NCBI GenBank assembly: GCA_038562375.1
Contig: JBCFAY010000012.1
Span: forward strand, 1 to 64,000
Length of the DNA: 64,000 nucleotides
DNA from: JBCFAY01 sp038562375
GTDB lineage: Bacteria; Bacillota; Clostridia; Christensenellales; CAG-138
Reading direction: 5' to 3'
Shown: positions 1 through 8,499 of the stretch, one piece after another
Layout: each line of letters opens with the position of its first letter
How positions within the stretch are numbered: the first letter of the stretch is position 1
Made by a program: the position numbers and the translations under genes
Notes under the pieces: model-generated
What the model saw: the letters and a program-made list of their open reading frames with translations, nothing else
What the model was told of the DNA's origin: nothing
Database searches by the model: none

Positions 1-478
1 CAGTGGCTTCGGCTGCCTATCCTCACTGATCAGATGGATGCGCCACTTTATTTAAGAGGCATGACCACTATGCGATGATCGCAAAAAATATCATAAAAAA
101 CAGCAGGTCAATATCATCGGTACTAAAAACACTAGTACATTGCCGCCTATCCTCATGGCCGCCGCGCCATTCATAATCTGTGGCTTCATATCGACAAAGA
201 TTTAATGCAAGCAGGCGTCAACAGGGCAGCGGCGTATAAGCAGAGATATCGTAATTTATTTTATATAGAGAATGTCCGCCTTATGTGCTGTTGCTAAGCA
301 AGCAAAATGCAACTGCTGTGCAAGCAAAAGATGTGCAAAAAGCCGTGAAAAGCCGTGAAAACCTTAAAATGCCATCGAGCAAAAAGACCTATAGATTCCA
401 GCTAAAATTTCGTCCTTAGCCTGACGTTTTGCCGCCTAATCTTTGCATATGCAAGTCGCGTGATCATGGGTAGCGGTA
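1..478. other. Non-coding edge region
   Basis: I see no convincing gene here. The stretch is richer in A and T than the operon that follows. It lies downstream of the amidohydrolase gene read on the minus strand. It holds short repeated words: a motif close to TGCCTATCCTCA near 15 and 142, with a partial copy near 430, and a tandem AAAAGCCGTG around 338-360. These may be remnants of a mobile or repetitive element. No rho-independent terminator with a clear T-tract was seen directly after the operon. Confidence 0.5.
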
Positions 479-2266
479 TCATGCTTCTGTGATGGGAGGT
501 AGCACCTTGAAGGCCTCCACATCGACGAGTCCCTTATCGGTGAGCTTCCATTTGGGGCTGGTGGATAAAGCCAAGAAGGACAGATGCATGAACGGTGCAT
601 GCAGCCGGCCGCCAAGCTGCTCTTTCACGATTTTTTCAAGCTCCGCCATCCTGACGGATACCTCCTCGCCCGTAAGCGCGTCGGTGATAAGCCCGCCCAC
701 GGGCAGGGGCAGGTCGCCAAGCACTTTGCCGTCGCGCACCGCCACGATGCCGCCCTCCATTTCGATCACGCGGTTGACGGCCGCCGCGATATCGCGCAGA
801 TTGGTGCCCGCGGCCAGGATGTTGTGCGTATCATGCGCAACGCTTTCCGCAATGGCGCCGTATTTGAGGCCCAGCCCCGAAACAAAGCACTTGCCGATGT
901 TGCCGTTGCGCCCGTACCGCTCCACGCAGACCATGTACAGCACATCCTGCTGCGTATCGCACTGCACCGCTTCATTCTGCACGCGCAGCGGCACTTCCTT
1001 ACTGTCTGTGATGTTCTGATCCGGTATCACGACGATGCAGCGCCCGATTGCCGTATTGCGGTGCGCGCGCACCGCAAGCGCCTGCTCGGTGACCGAGCTG
1101 CATTTTACGGAGTGCTTTACCGATTTCGGATACTTGTACGGCGGCAGTTCCAGAAGCAGCTTTCCTTCGCTTGCCGCCAGTTCCCCGCCCAGGAATACGG
1201 CCTCCACGGACATCGACGCAAGATCGCTGATAATGGCAAGATCCGCACGCAGGCCCGGCGCGATCGCTCCCCTGTCCTCAAAGCCGAAATAAGAGGCGGG
1301 GTTTATCGTAACCATCTGGATCGCTTCCACAGGGTCCAAGCCGCAGCGGATGGTCCTGCGCACGATCTCGTTCATATGGCCCAGGTTTTTCAGGTCGCCT
1401 GCCACCATATCGTCCGTGGCGAGTATGCAGCGCCGGGAGTCCAGGCCGTCCTCGGTGATTGCCCTGATGCATTCCGCCATGTTTTTTTGCGTGGAGCCCT
1501 CGCGCATGAACACATGTACGCCCTGCCGCAGCTTTTCCACGCATTCCGCCTTTGTCGTCGTCTCGTGGCAGGAGGTGCGTCCGCCCGTGGCGACGATATG
1601 GGCGGCGAGCTCTGCGCCGAACAGCTCCGGCGCATTCCCGTCCACCACCTTGCCTATACTGCGCGCGTAGGAGGTGGAGGCCACAAGATCCGTCACGATG
1701 CCGGGCGTATTGTTGTATACGTGCCTTGCGATGGAGAAGCCCTGCAGCTCCCCGATGCCGATAATACCCGGGTAGTTCAGCAGCGTCTGCATATCCTTGG
1801 AGCTCACGTCCACTCCCGCGGTTTCGAGCGCCGGGCAGTCGGGCGTGAGCGCGGGCACGACGAGCTGTACGGTATTGGGCACTGCGGCAGCTTCATCCGC
1901 CATCGCCATCATGCCAGCGGGGCCCAGCGCGTTGCCTATTTCATGCGGGTCCGCAACGAGCGTCGTGGTGCCGGAGGGGATAGAGAGGCGCGAGAATTCC
2001 GTGATAGTCAGCATGCTGCTCTCAAAGTGCATATGCGAATCGATGAAGCCGGGGGAAATATAGCTGCCGGCCAGATCCACCACCTGCGTTTGCGGGCCTA
2101 TCAGGTCCTCCGCGTCGCCGGCAAGCAGGATATACGGCTTTTTGATCGCCACATCCGCCGGATAGATCTCCCGTGTGATCGTGTTGATGACATTGCCGCC
2201 GCGCAGCACGAGATCGGCGAACCGCCCGCCCGAGAGCAGCACGTCGATCAGCTCGCGGTATTCCAT
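479..2266 (-). CDS. Adenine-deaminase-like amidohydrolase of the BMC operon
   Basis: A 595-residue metal-dependent amidohydrolase of the adenine deaminase (Ade) family and of normal family length. The metal motif HMHFE is at residues 78-82, followed by VADPHEIGN at 104-112, and the Ade-type C-terminal domain is complete. The ATG at 2266 is chosen because the open frame upstream overlaps the shell gene. The ribosome site is weak. It is the last gene of the BMC operon, 22 bp after the BMC-P gene. Family knowledge says Ade hydrolyses adenine to hypoxanthine. In this context I infer a purine-ring step: adenine deamination, or hydrolysis of xanthine or an imidazole intermediate. The exact substrate cannot be read from the sequence. 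Confidence 0.85.
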   Translation of the reverse strand: MEYRELIDVLLSGGRFADLVLRGGNVINTITREIYPADVAIKKPYILLAGDAEDLIGPQTQVVDLAGSYISPGFIDSHMHFESSMLTITEFSRLSIPSGTTTLVADPHEIGNALGPAGMMAMADEAAAVPNTVQLVVPALTPDCPALETAGVDVSSKDMQTLLNYPGIIGIGELQGFSIARHVYNNTPGIVTDLVASTSYARSIGKVVDGNAPELFGAELAAHIVATGGRTSCHETTTKAECVEKLRQGVHVFMREGSTQKNMAECIRAITEDGLDSRRCILATDDMVAGDLKNLGHMNEIVRRTIRCGLDPVEAIQMVTINPASYFGFEDRGAIAPGLRADLAIISDLASMSVEAVFLGGELAASEGKLLLELPPYKYPKSVKHSVKCSSVTEQALAVRAHRNTAIGRCIVVIPDQNITDSKEVPLRVQNEAVQCDTQQDVLYMVCVERYGRNGNIGKCFVSGLGLKYGAIAESVAHDTHNILAAGTNLRDIAAAVNRVIEMEGGIVAVRDGKVLGDLPLPVGGLITDALTGEEVSVRMAELEKIVKEQLGGRLHAPFMHLSFLALSTSPKWKLTDKGLVDVEAFKVLPPITEA

Positions 2267-2288
2267 CGCCTTTTTTACTGCGCGAACC

Positions 2289-2618
2289 TCATTCAACGTG
2301 CTCGTCCCCTTCCGTATGCGCGGCGCCGCAATCCAGGTATTGCGGCCCCACCTCAAAGCTGTCCACGATGCCCACAATCGCCGCGTCGATGGCGGCCCCC
2401 GGCCTGCCGGCGGCATTGCGGGCGGCCGTGCCCGCGGTGTAGATCACGAGCTCTCCCACGCCCGCTCCGACGGTATCCACCATGACGCGGGCTGAGCCCT
2501 CCGGCTCCAGCCGCAAATTCAGGGGCTGCGTTACCATCAGCTTCGTACCCGCAAGCGAGTCATCCTTGCGGGTGGCGACTAAGGTGCCCACTATTCTTCC
2601 GATCTGCATATCCGTCAC
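2289..2618 (-). CDS. BMC-P shell vertex protein (EutN/CcmL family)
   Basis: A 109-residue EutN/CcmL-type protein. The start MQIGRIVGTLVATRKD and the later VDTVGAGVGELVIYT segment are typical of the pentamer fold that caps the vertices of a microcompartment shell. It has a short C-terminal extension rich in acidic and His residues. Its start overlaps the stop of the preceding gene by 4 bp (ATGA), so the two are translationally coupled. One pentamer gene together with three hexamer genes is enough for a simple shell. No double-domain BMC-T gene is visible in this window. Confidence 0.93.
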   Translation of the reverse strand: MTDMQIGRIVGTLVATRKDDSLAGTKLMVTQPLNLRLEPEGSARVMVDTVGAGVGELVIYTAGTAARNAAGRPGAAIDAAIVGIVDSFEVGPQYLDCGAAHTEGDEHVE

Positions 2619-3472
2619 TCATCCTTCCCGGCGAATCCCGGCGTATTGGCCCTGGTCAAAACGAGATCCCTCTTCTGGGCGGCTTCCTTAGCCAATGCCG
2701 TAACGACGGCGTTGGGGGGCAACATCCACTCGCGCGGGCCGCCGTACGCGAGGACGTCCTTTCGGGTGATGACCGCCCGCTTCGCCCGCTCCTGTGGACA
2801 GCCCGAAGCGGCGTCCGGTGCTGTCGACGCCTGCGGTGCGTGGATGCCCGCGTCGAGCATCGCGGCAAGATATTGCCCAGAGAGGGGTTTTACCCCCATC
2901 GCGCGCAATTTGTCCGCATACGCGCCATACAGCGCGGCCAACGCGGCGCTTCGGGAGGTCTGCCCGCCGACGCCCAACGCGCGCTCAAAATCCATGTATA
3001 CGTCTATCCCGCGCCACAGTGCCAGCAAAACGGCGGCCGCCGCGGGCGTATCCTGCAGGCCGAGGGCAGCCCTTGCGAGAAGGTCCTGCGACGGCAGCAC
3101 GATCACCGCGCGCACGCTTGTGAGCGCCTCCGGACAAAACGGTGCATCCGCGCCGTACCGATTGCCCGCGGACGCGAACTTATTCGCCTGCCCCAGCGCC
3201 TCGGCGCGGGCGATGAGATCCACGCGACAGCCGAAGCGGTTGAGCGCGTACAGCTCGCGCAGCGCGGGCAGCGCCTCCTGCGCAGGCAGGTCCGCCACAA
3301 CGAGTAGGCGGGGTGCGTCGCCCGCGCTCCCGGACGAGCCGGACAGGGACGTTTTCCCAACAGGCTGCGCCGCGCGCGGCGCAGCAGGAAACACAGCGCC
3401 CGGGGACGACCCGCCGCCCTGCCGCATGCTGATTTCCTGGAGCAACTGCCGGGTGAATTCCCTTTTGTCCAT
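2615..3472 (-). CDS. BMC-associated flavoprotein-like protein with N-terminal targeting helix
   Basis: A 285-residue protein whose middle part (about 55-210) has alternating hydrophobic strands resembling a flavoprotein/Rossmann-like fold, beginning RLLVVADLPAQEALPALREL. I do not recognise a catalytic motif. The first 18 residues, MDKREFTRQLLQEISMRQ, form a predicted amphipathic helix followed by a Gly/Ser/Pro/Ala-rich linker (residues 19-50). This is the layout of BMC encapsulation peptides. The neighbouring 100-residue protein starts with a similar helix. It lies between BMC-H and BMC-P genes. I infer a cargo or lumen protein; its function is unknown. Confidence 0.6.
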   Translation of the reverse strand: MDKREFTRQLLQEISMRQGGGSSPGAVFPAAPRAAQPVGKTSLSGSSGSAGDAPRLLVVADLPAQEALPALRELYALNRFGCRVDLIARAEALGQANKFASAGNRYGADAPFCPEALTSVRAVIVLPSQDLLARAALGLQDTPAAAAVLLALWRGIDVYMDFERALGVGGQTSRSAALAALYGAYADKLRAMGVKPLSGQYLAAMLDAGIHAPQASTAPDAASGCPQERAKRAVITRKDVLAYGGPREWMLPPNAVVTALAKEAAQKRDLVLTRANTPGFAGKDE

Positions 3473-3481
3473 TTTGCCGGT

Positions 3482-3763
3482 TTACTGGAATTTCTTGAGT
3501 ATCACGTTCTCTACGTCGGCGTGCGGCTTGGGAATCACGTGCACGGAAACCACCTCTCCGACCGCGCGCGCGGCCTCGGCGCCCGCGTCCGTTGCGGCCT
3601 TCACCGCGCCCACATCGCCGCGCACCAGGATCGTCACCAGACCAAACCCGATTTTTTCATAGCCCACGATCGTTACGTTGGCCGCTTTTACCATCGCGTC
3701 CGCCGCCTCGATCGCGCCCACGAGACCCTTCGTCTCCACCATGCCCAATGCAGTGCCGTTCAT
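3482..3763 (-). CDS. BMC-H shell hexamer protein
   Basis: A 93-residue single BMC-domain protein. ALGMVETKGLVGAIEAADAM is the signature start, and VHVIPKPHADVE is near the end. The ATG at 3763 is preferred over a TTG two codons upstream because AGGAGG lies about 7 bp before it. It forms the flat hexameric tiles of the shell. It is very similar to the third copy at 4461-4727, suggesting duplication within the operon. Confidence 0.96.
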   Translation of the reverse strand: MNGTALGMVETKGLVGAIEAADAMVKAANVTIVGYEKIGFGLVTILVRGDVGAVKAATDAGAEAARAVGEVVSVHVIPKPHADVENVILKKFQ

Positions 3764-3819
3764 GCGCAAACCTCCTGTGTTATAGTAATAAATCCGCCTG
3801 TTATCGCAATGGAATTCAC

Positions 3820-4143
3820 TTATTCCGAAGCCTTTTCGCCCTCAGCGCTGGGCAAAAAGGATTTCTCATACTTTGCGATGACCTTATCCAGTTCCTCGTG
3901 GGGGCGGGGTATGACATGCGCGCTTACGACGCGGCCCACCCGGTTGCCCGCTTCCCGGCCCGCCTCCACGGCGGCCTGCACATCGGCCACTGTGCCCGAC
4001 AGGTTCAATGTGATGCTGATGGCTTTGTCCACGCCGATCACGCGGTCGCAGCCCACCAGTGTGACGTCCGCGCACTTGGTGGCGGCGTCGAGCGCCGCCA
4101 TGGCCGTGGCGAGGCCGATGGTCTCAATCAAACCCAATGCCAT
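3820..4143 (-). CDS. BMC-H shell protein, divergent paralogue
   Basis: A 107-residue BMC-domain protein beginning MALGLIETIGLATAMAAL, with VSAHVIPRPHEELD near the end and a charged C-terminal tail of about 20 residues (KYEKSFLPSAEGEKASE). It has an isoleucine where its paralogues have lysine or arginine in the ET-(K/R)-GL motif. The pore region also differs, with bulkier residues around VGCDRVIGVDKAISITL. A different pore and an extended tail suggest a distinct transport or docking role from the other two hexamers. It lies 2 bp from the small gene upstream. Confidence 0.92.
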   Translation of the reverse strand: MALGLIETIGLATAMAALDAATKCADVTLVGCDRVIGVDKAISITLNLSGTVADVQAAVEAGREAGNRVGRVVSAHVIPRPHEELDKVIAKYEKSFLPSAEGEKASE

Positions 4144-4144
4144 A

Positions 4145-4447
4145 TCAGAGCTTCCCCTCCTGTTGATTTTGCTGCGCCAGCTCGCGCAGGCTCATGCCCG
4201 CCCCGCTCCGGGACGGGCGCGGAGATTCCCCGCACGGCCGCGCGCCGTCGATACATTGCCGCGCCCCGGATATGGGCGGCGCTTGCCGGATCTGCATGAC
4301 GAGCAGCGCTTCTTCCCGCGGGTCCAGGCGGCAGGGCGTCCCCGCGGATTCCTGCTGCGCGGCCCCCTGCTGCGCGGATTCCTGCTGCGCGGCGCCGTAC
4401 TGTAAGGAGATATTCGCCATTACCCTGCGCGCAAATTCGTTCGCCAT
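4145..4447 (-). CDS. Small BMC-operon protein with encapsulation-peptide-like N-terminus
   Basis: A 100-residue protein with no family I recognise. Residues 1-17 (MANEFARRVMANISLQY) look like an amphipathic targeting helix. They share the pattern EF-x-R-x-(V/L)-(M/L)-x-x-IS with the start of the 285-residue protein in the same operon. Then comes a low-complexity AAQQESAQQ-type linker encoded by a short DNA repeat, a middle piece LDPREEALLVMQIRQAPP, and a Gln-rich C-terminus. It sits between two shell genes. It may be a lumen scaffold or adaptor; that is inference. Confidence 0.6.
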   Translation of the reverse strand: MANEFARRVMANISLQYGAAQQESAQQGAAQQESAGTPCRLDPREEALLVMQIRQAPPISGARQCIDGARPCGESPRPSRSGAGMSLRELAQQNQQEGKL

Positions 4448-4460
4448 CGCTGCACCACCA

Positions 4461-4727
4461 TTATTCCATCAGCTTATCCACTTCGGCGTGCGGGCGGGGG
4501 ATCACGTTGTAGGACACCAGCTCGCCGACGCGTTCCGCCGTCCGCCGACCGCTATCCACGGCGGCCTGCACCGCCGCCACATCGCCGCTCACCACCACCG
4601 CCACAAGGCCGGAGCCGACCACCCGAAAATCGCTGATTGTCACTTTTGCGGCCTTTGCCATCGTGTCCGCCGCTTCGATCGCGCCGACAAGCCCCCTGGT
4701 TTCCACAATCCCTATCGCCTGCCTCAT
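4461..4727 (-). CDS. BMC-H shell hexamer protein
   Basis: An 88-residue canonical BMC-H protein starting MRQAIGIVETRGLVGAIEAA, with the C-terminal segment VSYNVIPRPHAEVDKLME. It is close in sequence to the copy at 3482-3763. The pore loop appears around VVGSGLVAVVVSGDVAA. It follows the UbiD gene after 3 bp, so shell and enzyme genes form one transcription unit. Confidence 0.96.
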   Translation of the reverse strand: MRQAIGIVETRGLVGAIEAADTMAKAAKVTISDFRVVGSGLVAVVVSGDVAAVQAAVDSGRRTAERVGELVSYNVIPRPHAEVDKLME

Positions 4728-4730
4728 GGA

Positions 4731-6110
4731 TTACCGCCCTCCCCCCGAAATCGATCGGATGTACTTCTTTATATCGAACTCCTTGTTAAAACCGGGGATC
4801 ACGGCCCGCTCATAGCGCCTGGCCGTATCGCCCAGCGGCTTTGTGGCGTCGAACCCCAGTTTGTCCGAAATGCCGTGCTCCAGGTGCGACGCCTCAAGCG
4901 GGGAGCCCAGCGCCCCCGAAACGGCCACGAGATCCCTCGCGGCCTGAAAACGGGACGCCAGGGCGAACTCGACGTCCATCATGTCGTAAATATCCACGTC
5001 GTCATCCACGACCACGACATGCTTGATGTCCTTATACGCGCCCAGCACCGCGAGGATCGCGCTTTTGCCGTCGCCTTCGCTGCGCTTATGGATGGATACC
5101 ACGGCGTGCAACCTGCAGCCGCCGCCCAGCGTCAGGTTGATATCCCGCACGTCCACAACGCCGGAAAGCGCCGTGTACAGCTCCGCTTCCTTCACCATGC
5201 CGTAGGCGAGGTGCTCCTCGCGGCAGGGGAACGCATGCTGGAAAATGGGCGCGCTGCGCTGCATGACCGCCGTGAGCTCTATCAGCGGGGAGGTGCCCGC
5301 TTCGCCGTAATACCCCATGAGCTCGGCAAAAGGCCCTTCCGGTCCGCGCTTCCCGGGACGGATGACGCCCTCGAGCACGATTTCCGCATACGCCGGCACC
5401 GCGAAATCGATGCTGTTGCAGCGGACCAGCTCCAGCGGCTCGCCCCTCAGGGCGCAATCCACTTTGTACTTATCCAGCCCGTATTTCATGGAGCTGAACT
5501 GAGACGCCAGCAGAAAGGGCGCGTCGTACCCCAATATGACCGCGCACTCCAGGTTTTGCCCGCGCTGCTCGCACGCGGCAAGCATTTTCAGAAGATGCGG
5601 TGAAGCGCCCGATATGAGCGCGTTGAGCTGATTGCCCCTGTTGACCTGAAAACGCCGCACCGCCATATGCACGCAGCCCGTATCCGGATCTCTGTAGGCA
5701 AGCATGCCCGCTGTGATATAGGGGCCGCTGTCCAGCTCGTTGGAGGTGGGGATGGGATACATGCGGCAAAGGTCGATGTTGCGGGTGATGATTTTTTCCT
5801 TCACGGGCCCGGAGTCCACGACGCGCGGCTCCGCACCGCCCGCAAGCGCGCCCATGAGCCTGAACAGGCGCGCCTCCGGCGTCGTATGGAGCAGCGCGCA
5901 GATGATGCGCCTGTTGCCGAAAATACCTCCCGCGACCGGCACATTACCGCCCCTCACATTGGTGAAGAGTATCGGACGCTCGCTATGAAAATAGCTCAGC
6001 ACCGCGCCCAGCTCATATTTCGGGTCCACGGGCGCGGCGCAGGTGGTCAGGTCACCGGCCTGCTCGAGACGGTCCAGAACCGAACGCAGCATTTGTCTTT
6101 CCACCATCAT
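4731..6110 (-). CDS. UbiD-family prenylated-flavin decarboxylase
   Basis: A 460-residue UbiD-family (de)carboxylase. It carries the family signature EGPFAELMGYYGE with the catalytic Glu pair, the NVRGG segment near the N-terminus, and PVKEKIITRNIDL in the middle. The gene starts ATGATG at 6110 after GGGGAG, overlapping the ubiX stop by 4 bp. UbiD enzymes use prenylated FMN, made by UbiX, for reversible decarboxylation of aromatic or unsaturated acids. Within this operon I infer it removes the carboxylate from 4-amino-5-imidazolecarboxylate, the decarboxylation step of anaerobic xanthine breakdown. No homologue with proven substrate can be checked here. The C-terminal tail EFDIKKYIRSISGGGR is helical and basic and might also serve in packaging. 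Confidence 0.9.
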   Translation of the reverse strand: MMVERQMLRSVLDRLEQAGDLTTCAAPVDPKYELGAVLSYFHSERPILFTNVRGGNVPVAGGIFGNRRIICALLHTTPEARLFRLMGALAGGAEPRVVDSGPVKEKIITRNIDLCRMYPIPTSNELDSGPYITAGMLAYRDPDTGCVHMAVRRFQVNRGNQLNALISGASPHLLKMLAACEQRGQNLECAVILGYDAPFLLASQFSSMKYGLDKYKVDCALRGEPLELVRCNSIDFAVPAYAEIVLEGVIRPGKRGPEGPFAELMGYYGEAGTSPLIELTAVMQRSAPIFQHAFPCREEHLAYGMVKEAELYTALSGVVDVRDINLTLGGGCRLHAVVSIHKRSEGDGKSAILAVLGAYKDIKHVVVVDDDVDIYDMMDVEFALASRFQAARDLVAVSGALGSPLEASHLEHGISDKLGFDATKPLGDTARRYERAVIPGFNKEFDIKKYIRSISGGGR

Positions 6111-6670
6111 GTAAGCTCCCCGTTCCAGCGCGCATAGAATTCGTGCTCGATCTGCAGTTGATCCAGTATTTTGCCCGACATGAATTTTACGATATCGCCG
6201 ATGGTCTGCGGGCGGTTGTAAAAGGCGGGGCTGGCGGGAAGCATGATCGCCCCCGCGTGCGAAAGTCTGAGCATGTTTTCCAGGTGAACGGAGTTGTAAG
6301 GGGTTTCCCGCACCACCAGTACAAGCCGCCGCCGCTCCTTCATGCAAACATCCGCCGCGCGCGCAAGGAGCGTATCCGAAAAGCCGTTCGCCACGGCGGA
6401 GAGCGTTTTCATGGAGCACGGCACGATGACCATGCCGTCCGCCTGAAAGCTGCCGCTCGCGACGGACGCGGCGAGATTATCGTTCTCGTGGAACACGTCG
6501 GCGCACGCGCGCAGTTCCTCAAGGGTTACGCCGCACTCGTGCTCCATGACGCGCATGCCCATATCCGACACCACGAGATGCGTCTCTATGCACAGCTCGC
6601 GCAGACAACTCAGAAGCGCCAACGCATAGATGGCGCCGCTTCCGCCCGTAATACCTACGATGATCCGCAT
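6107..6670 (-). CDS. ubiX: UbiX-family flavin prenyltransferase
   Basis: A 187-residue UbiX. It starts MRIIVGITGGSGAIYAL (the FMN-binding GGSGA loop), has a middle VIVPCSMKTLSAVANG and a distal RRRLVLVVRETPYN, all diagnostic. It prenylates FMN with dimethylallyl phosphate to make prFMN, the cofactor for UbiD decarboxylases. It is translationally coupled (ATGA) to the UbiD gene, which supports a dedicated cofactor supply. Full length. Confidence 0.95.
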   Translation of the reverse strand: MRIIVGITGGSGAIYALALLSCLRELCIETHLVVSDMGMRVMEHECGVTLEELRACADVFHENDNLAASVASGSFQADGMVIVPCSMKTLSAVANGFSDTLLARAADVCMKERRRLVLVVRETPYNSVHLENMLRLSHAGAIMLPASPAFYNRPQTIGDIVKFMSGKILDQLQIEHEFYARWNGELT

Positions 6671-6733
6671 ATATCCGTCGTCTCCCCCGGGGATGGATTG
6701 CCCGAACGCGGCCGGGCTGTGTTTTGGCAGACG

Positions 6734-7681
6734 CTACAGCCCCATCAGGTGGGTTTCGAGTATCTGATCCCTGCGGAAGCCTTCGAGTCCCAACGAATAG
6801 CCAAAGCTCTCCACGACGGAATCCAGCTTGACGGGGCCTACGAGCTGCGAGCCGGTCACCGCCACGCCGAAACGCGCCGCCTCGCGCTTGCAAAACTCGA
6901 ATACCCTCTGGATCGGCGTATTGATGCAGTCAAACAGGTTCATGGATACCACGACGCCCTCATGCTCCGGGAATTTGATGCCCACGGCCCGGATGGAGGA
7001 AAACCCGCCGCTGGGCCCGCGCACAGCCTTGGCGATGGCCTTGGCGATCTCGATATTCTCCGTGGAGAGGAATACGTTGTAGGCCGTAAGCCCGTTACCC
7101 TCGCAGCTGACGATGGTGGCGCCCGCAGTATCGCTTAAAAGCCCGTCGACGCTGTAATCCGGCTTGCGCGCCACGTATTCCGCCGCGCGGGTCGGGTCAT
7201 CCCTGATGTCGAGCAGGAGCTTGCGCAGACCCTCGTACTGTCCCTTGCGGATGTATGCGAACGCGGCCCTGTCCGGCGTGCGGGCGTTTTCGCCTGCAAA
7301 GTAGACCGGCACACGTGTTTTTTCATAAAATTCCCTGCCGATTTCCTCGGCGAGAGCGGCGCATTCTTCCAGTGAAATATTCATGAGCGGGAAAATCGGC
7401 AGCGTATCCGCTGCGCCGATACGAGGGTGGCCGCCCGCCTGCGCCCGCATGTCGATCAGCTCGGCCGCCTTTGCCCCCATTTGCACGAGGGCTTTTTTGA
7501 CGGGCTGCGGCTCGCCTATCAGCGTGACGACGGTCCGGTTGAAATTGTGCTCGGGCTCTATGCTTACGAGCTTTACGCCCGGGATGCCCTTAACCTGATC
7601 GGTGACCTGTTCGATGATGTCTTTATCCTGCCCATTGCTGAAATTGGGCACGGCAAGCACGTACTGCATATCCTCTGTCAT
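6734..7681 (-). CDS. Formimidoyltransferase (FtcD N-domain type)
   Basis: A 315-residue protein matching the stand-alone formiminotransferase domain. It has the VLAVPNFSNGQD start, the GGHPRIGAADTLPIFP segment with the catalytic-region His, and a full C-terminal subdomain. ATG 7681 has GAGGG just upstream; longer starts lack this. Known enzymes move the formimino group of formiminoglutamate to tetrahydrofolate. In a purine pathway the substrate would be formiminoglycine, giving glycine and 5-formimino-THF. The partner cyclodeaminase is a separate gene at the operon start (10420-11049), whereas mammals fuse the two. Confidence 0.9.
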   Translation of the reverse strand: MTEDMQYVLAVPNFSNGQDKDIIEQVTDQVKGIPGVKLVSIEPEHNFNRTVVTLIGEPQPVKKALVQMGAKAAELIDMRAQAGGHPRIGAADTLPIFPLMNISLEECAALAEEIGREFYEKTRVPVYFAGENARTPDRAAFAYIRKGQYEGLRKLLLDIRDDPTRAAEYVARKPDYSVDGLLSDTAGATIVSCEGNGLTAYNVFLSTENIEIAKAIAKAVRGPSGGFSSIRAVGIKFPEHEGVVVSMNLFDCINTPIQRVFEFCKREAARFGVAVTGSQLVGPVKLDSVVESFGYSLGLEGFRRDQILETHLMGL

Positions 7682-7733
7682 AGTATATCCCTCATTCCTG
7701 TCGATTTCTAGCATTTTATCGTTTAATTCGGGA

Positions 7734-8426
7734 TCAGCTCTCCAACAGCGCCACGGCGCGGATGGGGGAGCCCGATCCGCCGCGGATTTTCAGCGGCAGG
7801 CCGAAGAACAGGAACCGGCGCCCCACCAGGAGATGGAGGTTGCACAGGTTTTCCGTATTGGTGATGCCGTATTCGCCGCAAACAAGGTGACCCGAAAAAT
7901 CGAGATCGCGGGGATGATCGATGGAGGGCGCGTCCACGCCGATGTTGACGACGCCATGCTCCGCCAGCCATTTTGCGCCCGCGTAGCTTAACCCGCTGTA
8001 GACGGTCTGCCACCGCTCGGTGTCGAAGTTGCGGTCATAGTGCGCGGTATACATCAGGAAAATATCGCCGCGGCGAAGCTGCTGCCCGGAATTCTTGACC
8101 GCAAGCTCGAGGTCGCGCGGTTCCATGCTTCGCGAGGGCGGAACGGCGCTGAGATCCGCGCAGATGGCGCTGCCCCAGAAATACTCCAGCGGCATTTTGT
8201 CTATCGTAGGGCCCTCGGGCGCATATTCCCACACGGCGTCGGTATGAGTGCCGCCATGCTCGCTGATGAGCAGGTTGCGCGCCGAAAACCCCAGCTTTTT
8301 GCTGCCCGTCTGCCGTTTGTTTTCCTCGTGGGTCATATTGGTCATGATGAATGTGGGCTGGTGCATTGGAAATACGGACATGCCCTGATAGATCTCCTGC
8401 GATAAGTCTACGATTTGCAATGCCAT
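7734..8426 (-). CDS. Cyclase / kynurenine-formamidase-like metal hydrolase
   Basis: A 230-residue member of the putative cyclase family (kynurenine formamidase superfamily). The metal-binding motif HGGTHTD is at residues 57-63, and the downstream IGVDAPSIDHP motif is also present. ATG 8426 is chosen at the family-typical start. These enzymes are metal-dependent amide or ring-opening hydrolases. In the operon it is a good candidate for a ring-opening step such as hydrolysis of imidazolone to formiminoglycine, or for opening of the purine pyrimidine ring. That choice is inference. Confidence 0.85.
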   Translation of the reverse strand: MALQIVDLSQEIYQGMSVFPMHQPTFIMTNMTHEENKRQTGSKKLGFSARNLLISEHGGTHTDAVWEYAPEGPTIDKMPLEYFWGSAICADLSAVPPSRSMEPRDLELAVKNSGQQLRRGDIFLMYTAHYDRNFDTERWQTVYSGLSYAGAKWLAEHGVVNIGVDAPSIDHPRDLDFSGHLVCGEYGITNTENLCNLHLLVGRRFLFFGLPLKIRGGSGSPIRAVALLES

Positions 8427-8499
8427 GCGCACACAATCCTTTCTCATGCCCGCGCTGCAAACGCTTGTGTTTACAGCGCGGGCATTCCGGGTAATTTGT

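Noticed and set aside
584..2485. A 633-codon plus-strand frame opposite the amidohydrolase
   Set aside because: It is the antisense of a clear Ade-family gene. The product is Arg/His/Ala-rich with no domain, as expected of a high-GC shadow frame.
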